Assembly (NCBI GenBank): GCA_963555705.1
Contig: OY743188.1
Coordinates: 29,781,383-29,845,382, forward strand
Length of the DNA stretch: 64,000 nucleotides
Direction of reading: 5' to 3'
From: Ligustrum vulgare
Lineage: Eukaryota > Streptophyta > Magnoliopsida > Lamiales > Oleaceae
Below the pieces are notes generated by a model. It searched no databases and had not been told where the DNA came from. It worked only from the letters and a program-made list of their open reading frames with translations. Shown in pieces: positions 11,621 through 22,620 of the stretch (its first letter is position 1; each line of letters opens with the position of its first letter). The translations under genes and the position numbers were made by a program.

Positions 11621-13441
11621 CAAAGTCTGCCCTCTTCAAGACTACTCATGTATGAAGAAGCTAAAATGTTAGATTTTTAAAATTGAGGTATTGAGAGTAA
11701 AGTTTAATAGAGCTATGATGCAGTCCATTGTCGTGCATGTTAGGCCATTGTTGGAGGTTTACTTGCAAATTATGAAAACACAAGTTACAAACTTCTTATT
11801 CAACTCTTCTGCATTAGGCCATCCCGTATAGATTACAAAATTGAATTTGCTCTCTGCTAGGTGTTTCGACAAACTGGGTTCTTGGGCTTGCAACTCGCAG
11901 ATACGAGGAAGTGGCAGAGAGTTAGGAAATGTTACTGTGAAAATAACACTCTTCAAATAGCCTCTAAAGTTAAATGATTGGGAAACCAAATTTAGCACTA
12001 GTCTAATATGTCCAGATGCAACATGTTTATAAGAAAAATAAGGATTTAAAATCCCAAAAAAATTCATAAATTTCTATCATATCCCAAAATCATAAATAAC
12101 ATATGAATTCAATCAACACACCTCATTCCTCAAAGAAAATTCTAATAAAATTTGGTCCAAATAAACAAAACATAACTTAGTGTTGCAGGCTTCCTACTAA
12201 ACCAATTACCCTAAAAATTATTTACCAAATCCCCCCTCTCTCTCTCAAAATCACTCTACCCTAACTCCCTCTCTACTCCTGCCTCTTCGTCGCTGTGCTG
12301 TCACTTCCGGTGCGTTTGAGTTAATTTTTACCTTGTTCAAGAATCGTAACAAGAGGTTCTAAAATCTCTTTAACCACCCAATTGCTTCCAAATATAGAAA
12401 GTTCAATGCGTTTTTCCACAACATGACTCCCTACTCGTGCAGTAAAAAAGATAGCCGTTTCTTTAAATGAAATCTTCAAGAAGGGCAACCACCTATGTTG
12501 TAATGACAACACAAGAACCAAATGAGTCATTAACGTTGGAACTTATTAGCCAACGTCAATAAACAAAATGAAGTCATTTTAGTTATATTTTTGTTTAACG
12601 TCTATTTTAATTTATATTTGTTTGTTTTGTTCAAATAGTACTTATTAATTTTCATAAATGTGAAGATTAAAATATTACCAATTAATGTATAAATATTAAA
12701 TTTCCAAAAAATGTGAATTAATTAATACAAAACAACTACTCAAAAAGAAGGAAAAACAAAAGAGTCAAAACCAAGATAAAAAGGAATAATAATAATAATA
12801 ATAATAATGCGGCTGTATAAGATTTGGTTGTTGTAGATGAAAGTACAATGCTAGAAAAATTGAAAAAGCTGCTGGTTGTAATGGTATTCTTTTGGTTTTA
12901 GATTGTAGCAGGAAAAATTGGGTGGCTTGTGTTCTATGTGTATGGAAGCTTTATATGAATTGAATGGAATTTATTCTCAAATGTTAATCTATTATTGTGT
13001 TTTGTATATAACTATTGTTGTTACTTGTTGATGATGGTATTTGATTGTGGATTGATGGTAGTGGCTCATTTTTAGCTGGCTGGTTGATGACATGATTCAA
13101 TCTGCAGTATCACATTGCATATAACTTATGCAGTCATATTTCGAATATTGATGCATTAAATGGATACAACATGACTGTATTATTCCAAAATTGAAAAACC
13201 ATAAAGCAAACAGTATTAAGTTTGGATAAATATGAAACAATAGTCAATACTATATCAATAAAAACACATTTTAGGTTACCTTAAACTGTGGTCCTTAATC
13301 TACCTAGAACTTTTATCGAATTCTATGCTCCATATTATTGAAAAGCCAATGCAAAAATATATGAGCATGTGAAATAATTATAATCTTACTAAGCTATCAT
13401 ATGAAATGATTAAAATTAAATCACTGAAAAAAGAAAATGAA
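11621..13441. other. Intergenic; AAT microsatellite
   Basis: No gene is recognised. A pyrimidine-rich stretch with CT repeats lies at 12230-12290. A minus-strand open frame at 12321-12530 (69 codons) has no recognisable similarity. An (AAT)8 microsatellite is at 12785-12808. The right end of the Harbinger element probably lies in the first part, but I could not identify its TIR. Confidence 0.45.
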
Positions 13442-13597
13442 CCACTTGCATTGCGTCAGGCCTCTTATGGTATCGCTTATTTGGTTGGTTCAGTTCCATT
13501 TTTTGTCCGCCCCTAACTATGGTTATGATTTAGTGTCATTGGAGGAATGGGGGCACAATAAGCGATACCATAAGAGGCCGACGCAATGCAACTGGCT
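13442..13597. repeat. Near-perfect inverted repeat (hairpin), miRNA-precursor-like or tiny MITE
   Basis: Left arm 13446-13480 and right arm 13558-13591 are complementary over 34 bp with a single bulged A (at GTC-A-GGCC). Weaker pairing continues outward to about 13442 and 13597. The 77-nt spacer can itself pair (TTGTCCGCCCC with GGGGGCACAA). Arm length, single bulge and total size fit a plant MIRNA foldback or siRNA-producing hairpin. No known miRNA sequence was recognised and no TSD was found. Confidence 0.6.
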
Positions 13598-14389
13598 CAC
13601 AAATATTTTATTGTATATGGACTCTCTCCACGTGAGGGGGGTAAACATCGGTTTGTCATCCATTTTGTACATTTAGCCATTATATTCCACAAGCATGTCT
13701 TCCACCAACCAGGATATTTAACATTGAAAAATTTTAGAACTCCGATTGTATGGTTGGATATGAAAATATTACCATCGCCAGCACAAAACCTACTTAGTAC
13801 CCTCCAAACCCCAAATTCCATGGAGAGTGTATGTAATGGGGGAAACTTTGGCTTCCAAGTCTTGGGACTCTAATAGAAATAAATTGTAAGCTCTCTATAA
13901 GCTTTTTCTCTTTTTCTGTAAAAGGTACCCTGCAAGAAAATCGCAATCTTTATGAAATTGAGCGAAATCCAAAAATACCATTTGGATTCGAATGAAAGGA
14001 AATGTCAATTCTACCCTAGCCAATGATATTATGCCTCGAAATGATGTTTGTTAAACCACAAATTTGAGTGTCAACAATTGTTACAGAAGTTAATAGAGCT
14101 AAAAGAGATGGTAATTTTCCTTGCAAGATCCGATCCCTCGGGAACCCGCACCGAATGGGGCAAGGATAGTAATGATTTTATCCTCGTTACAAGGATGAGG
14201 AAGGGAATGAGGTCCCCGACCCATCTCCGCCTCGTTTATAATTTAAAAATTAAAAAATAGTAAAAAATTAAAAATTCAATACATTTTGAGAAATTACATA
14301 TTCTTTTAAACCAAGTTGGATGATTTCAACCTAAATTACTAACTTAAAAGAATGAGATAATAATGTTTAGTTTTTTTTTAAAGGTTGAT
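13598..14389. other. Unclassified repeat-like sequence interrupted by a gypsy insertion
   Basis: GAGGTCCCCGACC and GGGCAAGGATA-type GC patches at 14120-14230 resemble GAGGTCCCCGACC at 17853-17870 on the far side of the gypsy element. Both may belong to one older repeat into which the element jumped. No coding sequence was recognised. Confidence 0.4.
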
Positions 14390-14794
14390 TGATACGTTCC
14401 GGACCAGGAATCGAAGGGCGAAGTCGAGCCATCGGAAATATGACAGTGATCTACGTGCAAAACAGAGCAAGTTTCATGTTGGAGTCGAGCCGAGAGGGCG
14501 AATGGATCGAGCCGAAACAAAGGAGCAAAGTTTGATGACCAGAAGCTTCATTACGGCCATAAAGAATAATCCTCACGGGCGTAACTCCGCCTCGGGTTTA
14601 AACGAAGAATTACAGAATTTCATAATATTCCGAATTTTCTCAATTTCCAAGTTTCCTTATTCTTGTTTGTGTCTTACCCTTTTCCAACCCTTGATTGAGT
14701 TCTTGAATTAGTTCTTGGGTGAAATTTGAAGGGATAGAAGAGTGAAACACGAGTGAAAATATACGTGACGAGAAATTTATTTTTGAAATTAAAA

Positions 14795-16643
14795 ATGTCT
14801 GATAGAAAGGGTTCCACATCTTTATCTTCTGTTGGAGACAAAAAACAGCTCAGGGGTGTGAATATAAAGGATGAACAGAGTAATGATGATATTGCAACAA
14901 TGAGGGCACAATTTGAGAGGTTTATGGCTCAGATGGAGAATCGAGGTGCAGAACGTGAACAAAGACCTTGGGATCAATCTCATGATGGTTCTCGGGTTAG
15001 GAGAATTAATAGGCGTGAGGTTGGTATGGATGATAAGGACATGGGAAGTGAAAGTGGAAGTATATCTTTGGGAAGTATGCGAAGGAGGGATAGAGGAGAT
15101 AGGTATGAGAGGAGGCATGATAGGGAGCATCGTGATGTTAGGAGGCATTGTGGGGGAAGAGATGATGTTGATGACGACATTGGGAAAATTAAAGTGAAAA
15201 TACCATTGTTCCAAGGCATGAGTGATCCGGAGGCGTACTTGGATTGGGAGACTAGAGTTGAACGGCTATTTGATTGTCACAATTATTCAGAAAAAAGAAG
15301 GTGAAATTAGCCATAATTTAATTCACCGATTATGCAAATATTTGGTGGGATCAGCTAGTGATGGGTAGGAGAAGGAACCTTGAGGAGCCGGTGGAGACTT
15401 GGGTGAATTAAAAACCATAATGTGGAAGCGGTTTGTGCCGACTCATTATTATAGAGATATTTACCAGAGGCTGCAGGGTATGACTCAGGGGTAGAGGAGT
15501 GTAGAAGATTATCATAAGGATATGGAGGTGGCGATGATTCGGGCTAACGTGGTGGAGGATTGGGAAGCTATGATGGCTAGGTTTCTGAGTGGGCTGAATA
15601 GAGATATTGTCAATGTCATTGAGTTGCAACATTATGTGGAGCTAGAGGATATGGTGCATATGGCCATGAAGGTGGAAATACAGCTAAGGCGAAAGGGGGT
15701 AGCAAGATACTCACCATCTTATCCTACATTACAACCGAAGCAGGAACATCATGATGAACATAACCCGAAAGGGAAGGAGGAGCCTACAACGAAAGGTAAA
15801 AATATTTCTGATTCTCAAACTACTCGGGATAGAAATATTAAGTGTTTTAAGTGCTTGAGTACGGGTCATATAGCATCCCAGTGTCCAAATAGGAGGCTAA
15901 TGATTTTGCGTGATAATGGCGAAATTAGTTCCGAGGATGAATTTAAGAGAATGCCTAAGTTAGTGGATGTTGGGGTTAGTAGTAGTGATGAGGAAGGGCT
16001 GACCTATGCTGTTAAAGATTCACTTGTTAATCGGCGTGTCCTTAGTACTAGGGTCAGGGTGGATGAAATTGGTGAGCAAATGGATAATCTCTTTCATACT
16101 AGGTGCTTAGTGGGTAAAAAGGTTTGTGGTATGGTGATTAACGGGGGAAGTTGTACTAATGTGGTTAGTACAATGTTGGTTGAGAAATTGGGTTTGAGCT
16201 TGATAAAACATCCGAACCCTTATAAATTGCAATGGCTGACCGAGTCGGGAGAAATTAAGGTTAATAAGCAGGCTAGGGTCAATTTTTCCATTGGGGGTTA
16301 TAAGGATGAGGTGGTTTGTGACGTGGTACCTATGCATGTTGGCCATATTTTGTTGGGAAGGCCATGGCAGCATGACAGAAGAGTAGTGCGCGATGGATTT
16401 AAGAATCAGTATTCATTTGTGAATGGTGGGAAGAAAATTACCCTTGTTCCGTTATATCCGAAAGAGGCTCAAGAGGATCAGTTAAAAACCAAATGTGAGT
16501 TTGAAAAAAGAAATAAGAGTGTTGAGGCCATGACCTCAGAAAAAGGAGAGGGTGTGAAAGTTGAAAACAAGAGAATTGAGGCCACGACCTCAGAAAAGGA
16601 GAGAATGAGTGCAAAAAGAAAAGAGAGTCCACCCCTAAATTGA
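14795..16643 (+). pseudogene. Gypsy gag-protease, frameshifted
   Basis: Gag starts at 14795 with MSDRKGSTSLSS. An Arg/Asp-rich region leads to the retrotransposon-gag domain (PLFQGMSDPEAYLDWETRVE). A frameshift near 15300 and a TAG near 15493 (in MTQG-stop-RSVEDYH) break it. A 373-codon frame from 15522 resumes with MEVAMIRANVVEDWEAMMAR and an intact zinc knuckle CFKCLSTGHIASQC. The retropepsin-like domain follows, but its catalytic motif reads INGGSCTNVVS where related copies have IDGGSCTN, so Asp is Asn. LLGRPWQHDRR and a Lys/Glu-rich tail follow. Another frame change after KESPPLN leads toward the RT linker. Capsid and maturation functions of the family are known; this copy could not supply them. 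Confidence 0.9.
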
Positions 16644-16907
16644 GTTTATTTGCACAAAGGTTGGTGTACAAGGGTTCTTTCCTTACACTTAACCAAGCTA
16701 ACCATTCCTTCCCCAGTTCTATTAAATATGTTTTGCAGGGACATAAATCAAACCATGAACTTAAGGCGGGGAAGAAATTCATTGGCAAAAATGAGCAACC
16801 CAAAAGTCTAAAAGATCGCACGAAGCTTAAAAATGATCATCGAGCCCAGGAAAGCAGTCGGAATTTGAAAATCCGACCAAAAATGGATTCGAGGTCGAAT
16901 CATGTTC

Positions 16908-16920
16908 AAGAGAGGGAGTA
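16908..16920 (+). promoter_or_regulatory. Polypurine tract of the gypsy element
   Basis: AAGAGAGGGAGTA immediately precedes the 3' LTR start TGATACG at 16921. This is the expected position of the plus-strand primer. Confidence 0.75.
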
Positions 16921-17755
16921 TGATACGTTCCGGACCAGGCATCGAAGGGCGAAGTCGAGCCATCGGCAATATGACAGTGATCTACGTGCAAAACGGAGCA
17001 AGTTTCATGTTGGAGTCGAGCCGAGAGGGCGAATGGATTGAGCCGAACCAAATGAGCAAAGTTTGATAACCAGAAGCTTCATTACGGTCGTAAAGAATAA
17101 TTCTCATGGCCGTAACTCCGCCTCGGGTTTAAACGAAGAATTACAGAATTTCATAGTTACGGCTGTAAGAAATATGGTTACTGCCGTAAGTCTTAAACAA
17201 AAAGTCATTTACGGCAGTAAATGAGTTCATCACGGCCGTAAATCTGATTTTTCCGAATTTTCGCATTTTCTTGATTATTTTTCCGTTTTTAAGTTATTTG
17301 CCTATTTTAGTATTTTAGTTTAATTAGAATTCTATTTTGAGCCTAATTAGCGGCTAGGTTATTTTCTTATTTATATTCTTTTTTCATGATTGTAAAGAAC
17401 ATTTTGAGTTATTGATTAATTGAGAGAGGATTCTCCAAATTGAAAGGTTGAATTATTCCATTTTTCTTAAACTTATCAAAGATCTGATCTTTGTGGTGTT
17501 CACCCAACAAACTTATCAAGGAATTGACAACCCTTGTGACGTTCACCAATCTTGGTTCTTCAATCCGCATCGTCATTAATTACGTCGTGATTGTCGGGTC
17601 AAGGTTTTATCGTCGTTCTATTTTTAATTCCGTTAATTATTTCTTCGTGTTCTTGTTTATTTTTGTGTCAAATCTGATTTAGATCTTTCCTAGAGTTTTA
17701 ATTTCGTTATTCCGCGTGTTTGTCGAGATTTCCCGATTGGGATCTCATCATTGAT

Positions 17756-18809
17756 CCAAAAATAATAATAATAACGAGGGTTTAAACGGAGAATTTTTAA
17801 CCCCCACACCGCCCTGCCCCCTCTTGCATGTAAGGGGGATGTGGATGGAAATGAGGTCCCCGACCTATACCAGTCCAATTGCAATCACTGCCTAAATACT
17901 TTTTCAACAACCTTCTGGGGTTGAAGGTTTTGTTCAAGCATAAAAGATTGAATCCACCAGAGCGGGTGGTGTAGAGAGTGTGTCACCCGATGGTACAATT
18001 GAAGGAGGTGGCGGTGGGGATGACGAGTGACAACAATTGATCGTTATTGACAATATTGAATTTGTTTGAGGGGTTGCTGGAAGATTATGGTGTAGATAGT
18101 GGTGGCAAAACTGTAGACGATGACCACCTGGTGGCAAAGCCACTGAGTTCATGGGATGTGGGTGAAACAGAAGATAGACATGTTTTTGGAGAAGAATTGT
18201 GTTTTAAAAATCTATGCCATATATTTTTTAACACATTTTGCATTTTGGCAGTTGTATGTTCCCTTAACGATCACGTCAGATGCCGTCAAGCCATGTAAGT
18301 TGTGTCTAAAATGACAAGTTAAAGAGTGGGGATAATAAAAAAAATTTGACGGATTCAAAACCCATGAGGACTTGATCTCATTAGGAGTGCCTCGCCTTGA
18401 ATAATCGAGTGTACGTGGCATCTTCTGGGTTAATGCTCCTCCCGGCTCTTGCAACAGAGACATCTCACGAACCTGCCAATTTTTTTAATACTTTTTCTAT
18501 TAAAAATTTAAAAATAAAAAACATATTTAAAAAATATATATTGGCAGTAATGGAGTGGGAGGGTCACCTCGTCCTACCCTGCGGCCCCGCACGAACCTGA
18601 TCTATTAATATCTCTACTGAAGAACTAGGGATAAAGTGCAGATTTTGAAAGTTTCGTGAATATTTGTGTGCAATTTGAAGTTCAGGTAATGAAGTGTGAC
18701 ATTAATAAAAGTTGAATGAGTATTTCAAACAATTTACTCCAATTTCCTCATCAATTTACGCTCAGAAGACCCAAAACAAGAGAGAGGAAATCGAAACCAA
18801 TCGCCAAAA
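17756..18809. other. Repeat remnant plus upstream region of the ATP synthase gene
   Basis: 17756-17880 may be the other half of the repeat split by the gypsy insertion. An open frame at 18047-18298 (+, 83 codons, EGLLEDYGVDSGGKTVDDDH) is not recognised and may be a decayed exon. GC-rich patches at 18400-18470 and 18550-18600 look repeat-derived. 18620-18809 should hold the promoter and 5' UTR of the downstream gene; no canonical TATA box stands out. Confidence 0.4.
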
Positions 18810-19068
18810 ATGAGGAAATTCGATCCATGGCCGGTGTTCTTCAAGAGAGAATTTAAACGCACCTGGCCGTTCCTTGTCGGATTCGCCGTTACTGGAACCA
18901 TAATCACCAAGTTCTCCCTCGGATTAACCGGTCTGAATCTGCTCTAATTTTTCATTGACTATTGTAGGGACATATTTTCCTTTTCTGATTTTTATTATTT
19001 CATGGATGTTCTTGTTGGCAGAGGAGGATGCGAAGAATTCTCCCTTCGTGCAGAGACATGGAAAGTGA
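18810..19068 (+). CDS. Mitochondrial ATP synthase 6 kDa subunit
   Basis: The 55-residue product starts MRKFDPWPVFFKREFKRTWP, then FLVGFAVTGTIITKFSLGLT and EEDAKNSPFVQRHGK. It matches the plant ATP synthase 6 kDa subunit in length and sequence. This is a single-pass inner-membrane protein of the Fo part of complex V; the hydrophobic FLVGFAVTGTIITKF is the membrane segment. Exon 1 is 18810-18930 (donor G|GTCTGA) and exon 2 starts at 19022 (acceptor GGCAG|AGGAGG), joined inside a Glu codon. Exon 2 ends at GGA AA|GTGAGT. Read through, the next codons are AAG TGA (stop 19066-19068). Spliced to a CAG|ATGA acceptor at 22356/22357 they are AAA TGA. Both give Lys-stop, so the protein is the same either way. 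Confidence 0.9.
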
Positions 19069-19541
19069 GTTATGCAAACCCTAGAAATAATACATTGTTA
19101 TAGTCCATTGAATTTGACTGTGGTTAAGGTTTAGTGTGATGTTGTACATTGATGATGTTCGTATTTGGTAGATCTAGTTGCTTCATCAGTCATTAGTTGC
19201 TTTTTATTTTTCATTTTGATACATGCTTGCTTATTGTTGACTTGGTTTTGCCATCAAACCCATCTCACAACGTGAATTAATTGTAATTCTCTCAGAGGCA
19301 CTTGAAGTGAGTTGTAATCTGCTGCAAACCCTAGAAGCAGTAAACTAAACATGTATTTTTCTTGGTATGATCGTGCTTGAGTTTGGTGTGATGTTCTACA
19401 TTGATGATGATTAGGCCTTGGTTACGTAAATCCTTTTTTGACCTTTCGATACATTGCAAACTTATTAAAAGATCTAATGAAAATCAAATATTTTGTATTC
19501 ATATTGAACCATGTCATTTTTTGGAGTTAAATAAATAAATA
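19069..19541 (+). other. Start of the long last intron (or 3' UTR), with a local duplication
   Basis: Sequence around the exon 2 donor is partly duplicated. GTGAGTT-TGCAAACCCTAGAA and GTGATGTT-TACATTGATGATG occur at 19064-19160 and again at about 19308-19405. The second copy keeps a donor-like GTGAGTT but no exon. Confidence 0.55.
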
Positions 19542-20709
19542 TTTCAATCGCTACTGAACTTTGTGGAGTGTCACAGCTACTCATTGAACTTCATCAAGCG
19601 TCCCATTAGCCACTGAACCTTGCTCCGTCCAACTCCATTACTCAGTCGACAGAGATCGTTAATAGGCATGCCTACGCGGACGATGGAAAAACGACGTGGA
19701 TTTCAACTCCATCTACATTTTCATTCAGATGACAGGTGAAAGCCAACTCAGGAATTTGTGGGACCTTCCAAACACGCCTTCCCCAATTAAAACATCTAAA
19801 TCGTGTCTTCCTTAATCAAAACCTACGGAAATTTACAAATTCTCATTTCATTCCAAAGCCTGAACAGTTCGTAGCATTCCTGCAATTGGGTAAACTGTTT
19901 GCAACTAAAACAACGGGAAGGTAAACATCCAGCACTCTAGTCTCCTCAATCACTAAAGCAGCATAAACTTCTGGAATCGGGACTATCTAAGAGTTTTCTC
20001 ATACACGATAAACCATTTGACGGACCTGTACTAATAGCAAAGCAGCATACACTTCGTGCAATTAAGTTACGATTGTGTGTGGTTAGATGGATTGAAGCAG
20101 TTGACGCTTCTGAACAAAACCTTCAAGATTAGGCCCTTCAAGTTTATGGACAAATACATTGTTGATTCCATTATCATGGATTGTATCAATTGGATAGACA
20201 AAAGCAAGCTTACCAAGATGTAAATAGTGCAAAAAATATATTCCGAAGGTTTCAGCAAAATTTGTTGAGATTGATCTATTTAGACAACAATCAAGAGACC
20301 CTCTTCCCAAACTCAGATATATTAAGAAAGAAAGAAAGAAAGAAGAAAAGGAAGAAAGAGAGACACAAATTTACAAGGCTTATGTTTTTTGGTGTAAGAA
20401 TTGATTTGGGAGAAATGAATTTCCAGCCTTAAGGATTTGAGGTTTTAATCTGTTAAGTTGAGTTTCCTTCCTTCAATTGGTAAAGCCATGTTTGGAAGAT
20501 TTCTTGCCGAGGAGGTTAGTTGGCATGGGAGATATTATTTGGAGTCATTTAACTGGCCACGTCATTTTTATGTCGTCCATGTAGGCATGTCTATTAACGG
20601 ATTCCATTGGGTGAGTGATGGAGTTGGACGAAGTTCAGTGGCTAATGGGCCGCTTGTCGAAGTTCTGTGAGTAAGCCTAATGCTAAACAAAGTTCAGTGG
20701 CCATTGAAA
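19542..20709. mobile_element. Foldback/MULE-like element with about 170-bp terminal inverted repeats
   Basis: Left end TTTCAATCGCTACTGAACTTTG and right end CAAAGTTCAGTGGCCATTGAAA are complementary. Inner parts of both arms also pair, for example TTAATAGGCATGCCTACGCG with CATGTAGGCATGTCTATTAA, and GTCCAACTCCATTACTC with GAGTGATGGAGTTGGAC. The arms reach at least 170 bp with a core of about 800 bp. No transposase is encoded. Long TIRs suggest a Mutator-like non-autonomous element. I could not establish a 9-bp TSD. It lies in the last intron of the ATP synthase gene. Confidence 0.75.
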
Positions 20710-21068
20710 CATTTAACTTAAGCATGGTATGGAAAGGCAACTTTGAGGCGCACCCCATGTTGTGGTGTATGCCGAGTGCCTCGAGGCGTTGGAAAAGACA
20801 ATTTTGTCTTTGTGTACTCTTTAGTGCTTACGCCTCAAGAGGCGTGGGCCTTGTGCGGAGAATTATGAGCTTGTTAGATTGTGCTTTTTTTAGGATTTTC
20901 TCACCCTTGGTATGTCTCTGAACTTTAGATTACTAATCTACTAATTTTTGGGCAATTTAGTGTTTTTAGATGCTACAGTCATTCTTTTGTTGCCAATCAT
21001 TCAATCCCTCAGTCCATTTTTTTGGCAGTTTAGTGTATTTAGAAGCTATATTTCATGATTAAGTACTA
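20710..21068. other. Intronic or intergenic spacer
   Basis: Inside the putative last intron. Patches such as GAGGCGCACCCCATG and GCCTCAAGAGGCGTGGGCCTTG suggest an old repeat, but no boundaries were found. Confidence 0.35.
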
Positions 21069-21253
21069 AGCCTCTGTTCGGTAATGCCCTTTTTTGGTGA
21101 TTTTTTTGCTTTTTAAATCAATTTTTAAAATACACAATTCCTCAAATCAATCTCTAACCATACATATTTTCTCTCTCCAATTTTTAACCATCCGTCTACC
21201 TAAAAAACAACAAAAAAACTGTTTCTTTTTTACCCAGCCGCCGAACAGGGGCT
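21069..21253. mobile_element. Small MITE (TIR AGCCTCTGTTCGG)
   Basis: Ends AGCCTCTGTTCGG and CCGAACAGGGGCT are complementary with one mismatch. The core contains TTTCTCTCTCCAATTTTTAACCA. This core recurs in at least five other places in the window (for example 21330-21380, 50160-50210), marking an abundant hAT-like family. Confidence 0.75.
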
Positions 21254-21269
21254 AAGAAAGATTTATTAA

Positions 21270-21433
21270 CCGTTTGGTATGTCATTTTTTTTGTTTATAA
21301 ACTAATTTATAAATCACACAATTTCTCAAATTACTTTTTAACTACACACTTTTCTCTCCAATTTTCAACCACTACTTTTTACCTTAAAATCATAAATAAA
21401 CAAGTTTATAAACCAAACAGTGTTACCAAACGG
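21270..21433. mobile_element. Second small MITE of the same family (TIR CCGTTTGGT)
   Basis: Ends CCGTTTGGT and ACCAAACGG are complementary. The core repeats CACAATTTCTCAAATTA and TTCTCTCCAATTTTCAACCA, parallel to the MITE 16 bp upstream. Confidence 0.75.
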
Positions 21434-22356
21434 AAGTTAAAGTAGGCTATTTGTATTGGTGAAGTATACTATTTCTATGTTATTTTAATTTTACAATTTT
21501 CTGATTTTTTTTTTTTTTTGATTTGATTTGTGGTGAGGCTTACGTCTCAAAGCGGCTCAAGGCTTGCCTTGTCTCACGAACGAAAACTGCATCAATACCT
21601 ACTTCTGACTTTTAAACATTGAACTCCTGTTTTCGTCTACCTTTTAAACTATTCTATAGTTGCACTGCTCTTTTGAATGAGAGTTTGTTTCGGTCCATGC
21701 AAGACATGTTCCAATCTCCTATGTCGTCATGCTCTTATCTTGTTCTTAACTGGTGTCACCTCGTCTTGTTAGTGTATTTTCATTACTTACTAGCTGTCAA
21801 ACTTAAATTTCTACTAGCTGTCAAACTTAAATTTCTAAATAATTCCTCTTTTGAGACAATATGAGACTTCCTACTATGATAAAAGCAACATTATTTATTT
21901 ATGTTAGTTCTACTTATTGTAAAACTTGTGCTAGGATAAGAATCCCTTGAATTTAGGATTGATGCGGAGATGTTCCAATTAAGTTAATGGATGCTTAAGC
22001 AGCAAAAGAGCATTTGGGTAATAAATTTTTGTTCAAGCCATCTTTTAACATTTATATTTTTGTGAGATTTTCTTTTTGAATGGGGGTGGCATCGTTGGAG
22101 CTTTGTCAAAATTCCTGTGCAATGTAGATGCTGATTCTGATATTGATTTTGACATATAATGTTCAATAATCACATCGATTTGAAGAATCAAATTCTATGA
22201 AAAGAAATAACTGCTGCTGATTTTGATTAGAGGCCCAGCACTCATCCTTTCATGCTGGAAAATATAGTATTTCTTGTTTTATAGCAGCTTCAGGCTAATT
22301 GCTACTTGTGTTCAGATTTGAGTATGACTATTTTGACGCTCGCTTTGTTTTTGCAG

Positions 22357-22620
22357 ATGAAATAATCTTGACATCTGATATTGTTGGTGCATGAAGAATT
22401 CTATCATGTGGAGACAGATCTATCTTTGTGCTTTCTTTACTTTTACGTCAATAATCACCAGAATGTTCGTTTTGGTCGCGAGAATGTTTTGAATTTTCTT
22501 AGTGGTAGACATGCTCGTGTTTGCTGCATTTTTTTTTTTTTTTTTTTTGACCGAGTTAAACTTGGTTGGCTGATACTGTTGTCTAATGAATCTATTATTA
22601 TTGAAGATTGGGACCATAGC
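22357..22620 (+). other. Putative last exon (3' UTR) of the ATP synthase gene
   Basis: A good acceptor (GCTTTGTTTTTGCAG|ATGAAATAAT) would finish the coding sequence with one A followed by TGA and then continue as 3' UTR. A T18 tract lies near 22532-22549. Assignment rests on splice-site quality and frame only; the intron would be about 3.3 kb. Confidence 0.4.

Larger units (their letters stand above)
14385..17755 (+). mobile_element. Ty3/gypsy derivative lacking RT-RNaseH-IN, with TSD TTGAT
   Basis: The element spans 14390-17750, flanked by the 5-bp duplication TTGAT (14385-14389, 17751-17755). LTR2 (16921-17750, 830 bp) runs TGATACGTTCC...GATCTCATCA. LTR1 (14390 to about 14624) keeps only its first 235 bp; a deletion removed the rest and the primer-binding site. 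I count about 12 mismatches over the shared 235 bp, roughly 95% identity. A purine tract AAGAGAGGGAGTA (16908-16920) abuts LTR2. The interior holds gag and protease, then jumps near the RT linker (SFPSSIKYVLQ at about 16700) to a short tail DSRSNHVQERE beside the LTR. RT, RNase H and integrase are absent. Confidence 0.92.

Noticed and set aside
14822..15219. Minus and alternative plus ORFs over the gag region
   Set aside because: They are frame shadows of the gypsy gag; no independent similarity.
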